This document shows, piece after piece, positions 63,303 through 64,000 of a stretch of DNA of 64,000 nucleotides (within the stretch, counting starts at the first letter, position 1; each line of letters begins with the position of its first letter). A program made the position numbers and the translations under genes. The stretch lies in the NCBI RefSeq assembly GCF_036231905.1, contig NZ_JAZARE010000004.1, positions 248,001-312,000 on the forward strand. Direction: 5' to 3'. This DNA is from CAMLIZ01 sp036231905 (GTDB lineage Bacteria > Pseudomonadota > Gammaproteobacteria > Burkholderiales > Burkholderiaceae_C). The notes under the pieces were generated by a model that was given only the letters and a program-made list of their open reading frames with translations, was not told where the DNA came from and searched no databases.

Positions 63303-64000
63303 ATGAACAAGCGCGCCGACTTTCCGCTGACCGAGATCGACCCCGACGACATCGGGCACAACGCCTCCGCCAACCCCACGTTCGACAGCGTGCTGAGCGC
63401 CCGGCTGTCGCGCCGCTCCTTGCTGCGGGGCGGCGTGGGCACGGCGGCCACGGCGCTGTTTGGCAGCGTTGCGCTGGCCGCCTGCGGTGGTGGCGGCGAT
63501 GACGAGGCGGCCCCGCCGCCGGTGGCCACCGATCCCCCGATCACCAGCCTGGCCTTCACGGCGGTGGCCAAGAGCCTGGAGGACAGGGTCACCGTGCCGG
63601 CGGGCTACACCGCCACCGTGATCTACGCGCTGGGCGATCCGCTGGACGCTGCCACGCCGGACTACCGCAACGACGGCACGGACACCGGGTTCGACCAGCG
63701 CGCCGGGGATCACCACGACGGCATGGGCTACTTCGGCCTCGGCGCCAATGGCCTGCGTGACGACAACGCCTCCGACCGCGGCCTGCTGGTGGTGAACCAT
63801 GAGGCCACCAGCCACCCGGGCAGCGAGCTGTCGTCCACCTACCTGCATGCCGACGGCGGCACGCCCACGCTGCCGCGCCCGGCGGCCGAGGTGGACAAGG
63901 AAGTGCCGATCCATGGCGTGTCCGTGGTGGAAGTGAAAAAGGCCGCGGGCGGTGGGTTTGCCACCGTGCGCGATTCGGCCTTCAACCGCCGTATCACGCC
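63303..64000 (+). CDS. phoX: PhoX-type alkaline phosphatase, N-terminal part only
   Basis: About 232 codons of a PhoX-family phosphatase are visible; the rest lies beyond base 64000. It has a twin-arginine signal (SRRSLLRGG at residues 36-44, followed by a hydrophobic stretch and an AACGGGG end that may be a lipobox). The mature part shows GDHHDGMGYFGLG and LLVVNHEATSH, both typical of PhoX, a calcium- and iron-dependent enzyme of the periplasm or cell surface. The Pho box upstream supports phosphate-starvation induction. Confidence 0.92.
   Translation, partial: MNKRADFPLTEIDPDDIGHNASANPTFDSVLSARLSRRSLLRGGVGTAATALFGSVALAACGGGGDDEAAPPPVATDPPITSLAFTAVAKSLEDRVTVPAGYTATVIYALGDPLDAATPDYRNDGTDTGFDQRAGDHHDGMGYFGLGANGLRDDNASDRGLLVVNHEATSHPGSELSSTYLHADGGTPTLPRPAAEVDKEVPIHGVSVVEVKKAAGGGFATVRDSAFNRRIT

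Overview
The window is a dense, GC-rich (roughly two-thirds or more G+C), operon-rich stretch of chromosome from a betaproteobacterium, most likely of the order Burkholderiales (Comamonadaceae/Sphaerotilaceae-like). The reasons are the rpmB-rpmG pair, the trxB / Crp-type regulator / ftsK / lolA / rarA neighbourhood, a complete livHMGF-K branched-chain amino-acid transporter, a Bug-family binding protein, a flavodoxin-reductase-like [2Fe-2S] protein and GC-rich hairpin repeats at gene ends. No insertion sequence, prophage or CRISPR array is visible, and no stretch longer than about 300 bases lacks a gene.

Layout. 1-5353 (minus): polyol operon smoEFGK plus a D-arabinitol-type dehydrogenase cut by the window edge, with a palindromic operator candidate upstream. 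5586-12779 (minus): tamB, tamA and a CoxE-like VWA gene in tightly coupled order. 12828-17171: a GGDEF cyclase, an S9 peptidase, a 77-residue membrane protein and a MoxR ATPase. 17256-20590 (plus): a diheme cytochrome c4, a family 5 solute-binding protein and an Fpg/Nei glycosylase. 20645-22199 (minus): rpmG, rpmB, trxB. 22386-28206: a Crp/Fnr regulator, ftsK, lolA, cheW (minus) and rarA. 28382-35576: liv transporter, Bug protein and leucine dehydrogenase. 35801-39617: an iron-sulfur flavoreductase, an SDR epimerase, a degenerate HtrA-like protein and a rhomboid. 39723-43219: a lower-GC hexapeptide acyltransferase beside tRNA-Leu(CAA), then cysM, a Nudix hydrolase, tusA and galU. 43382-55371: a degenerate hydroxyacid dehydrogenase, valS, S41 peptidase, hemerythrin, guaC, patatin, two small envelope proteins and uvrD. 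55392-62868 (minus): an eight-gene MoxR/DUF58/DUF4350/DUF4129/SpoIIM/RDD operon. 62939-64000: a small lipoprotein and the start of phoX behind a four-repeat Pho box.

How genes work together. The polyol ABC transporter feeds the dehydrogenase. The Liv transporter stands beside leucine dehydrogenase, which suggests use of branched-chain amino acids. TamA/TamB, LolA, rhomboid, RDD and SpoIIM proteins give the window a strong envelope theme. Two separate AAA+ MoxR plus VWA-like systems occur, one split around the tam operon and one intact near the right end. Both have VWA domains whose metal-site motif is degenerate. The eight-gene operon is the best candidate for a poorly described system. The PhoB box before phoX is the clearest regulatory signal.
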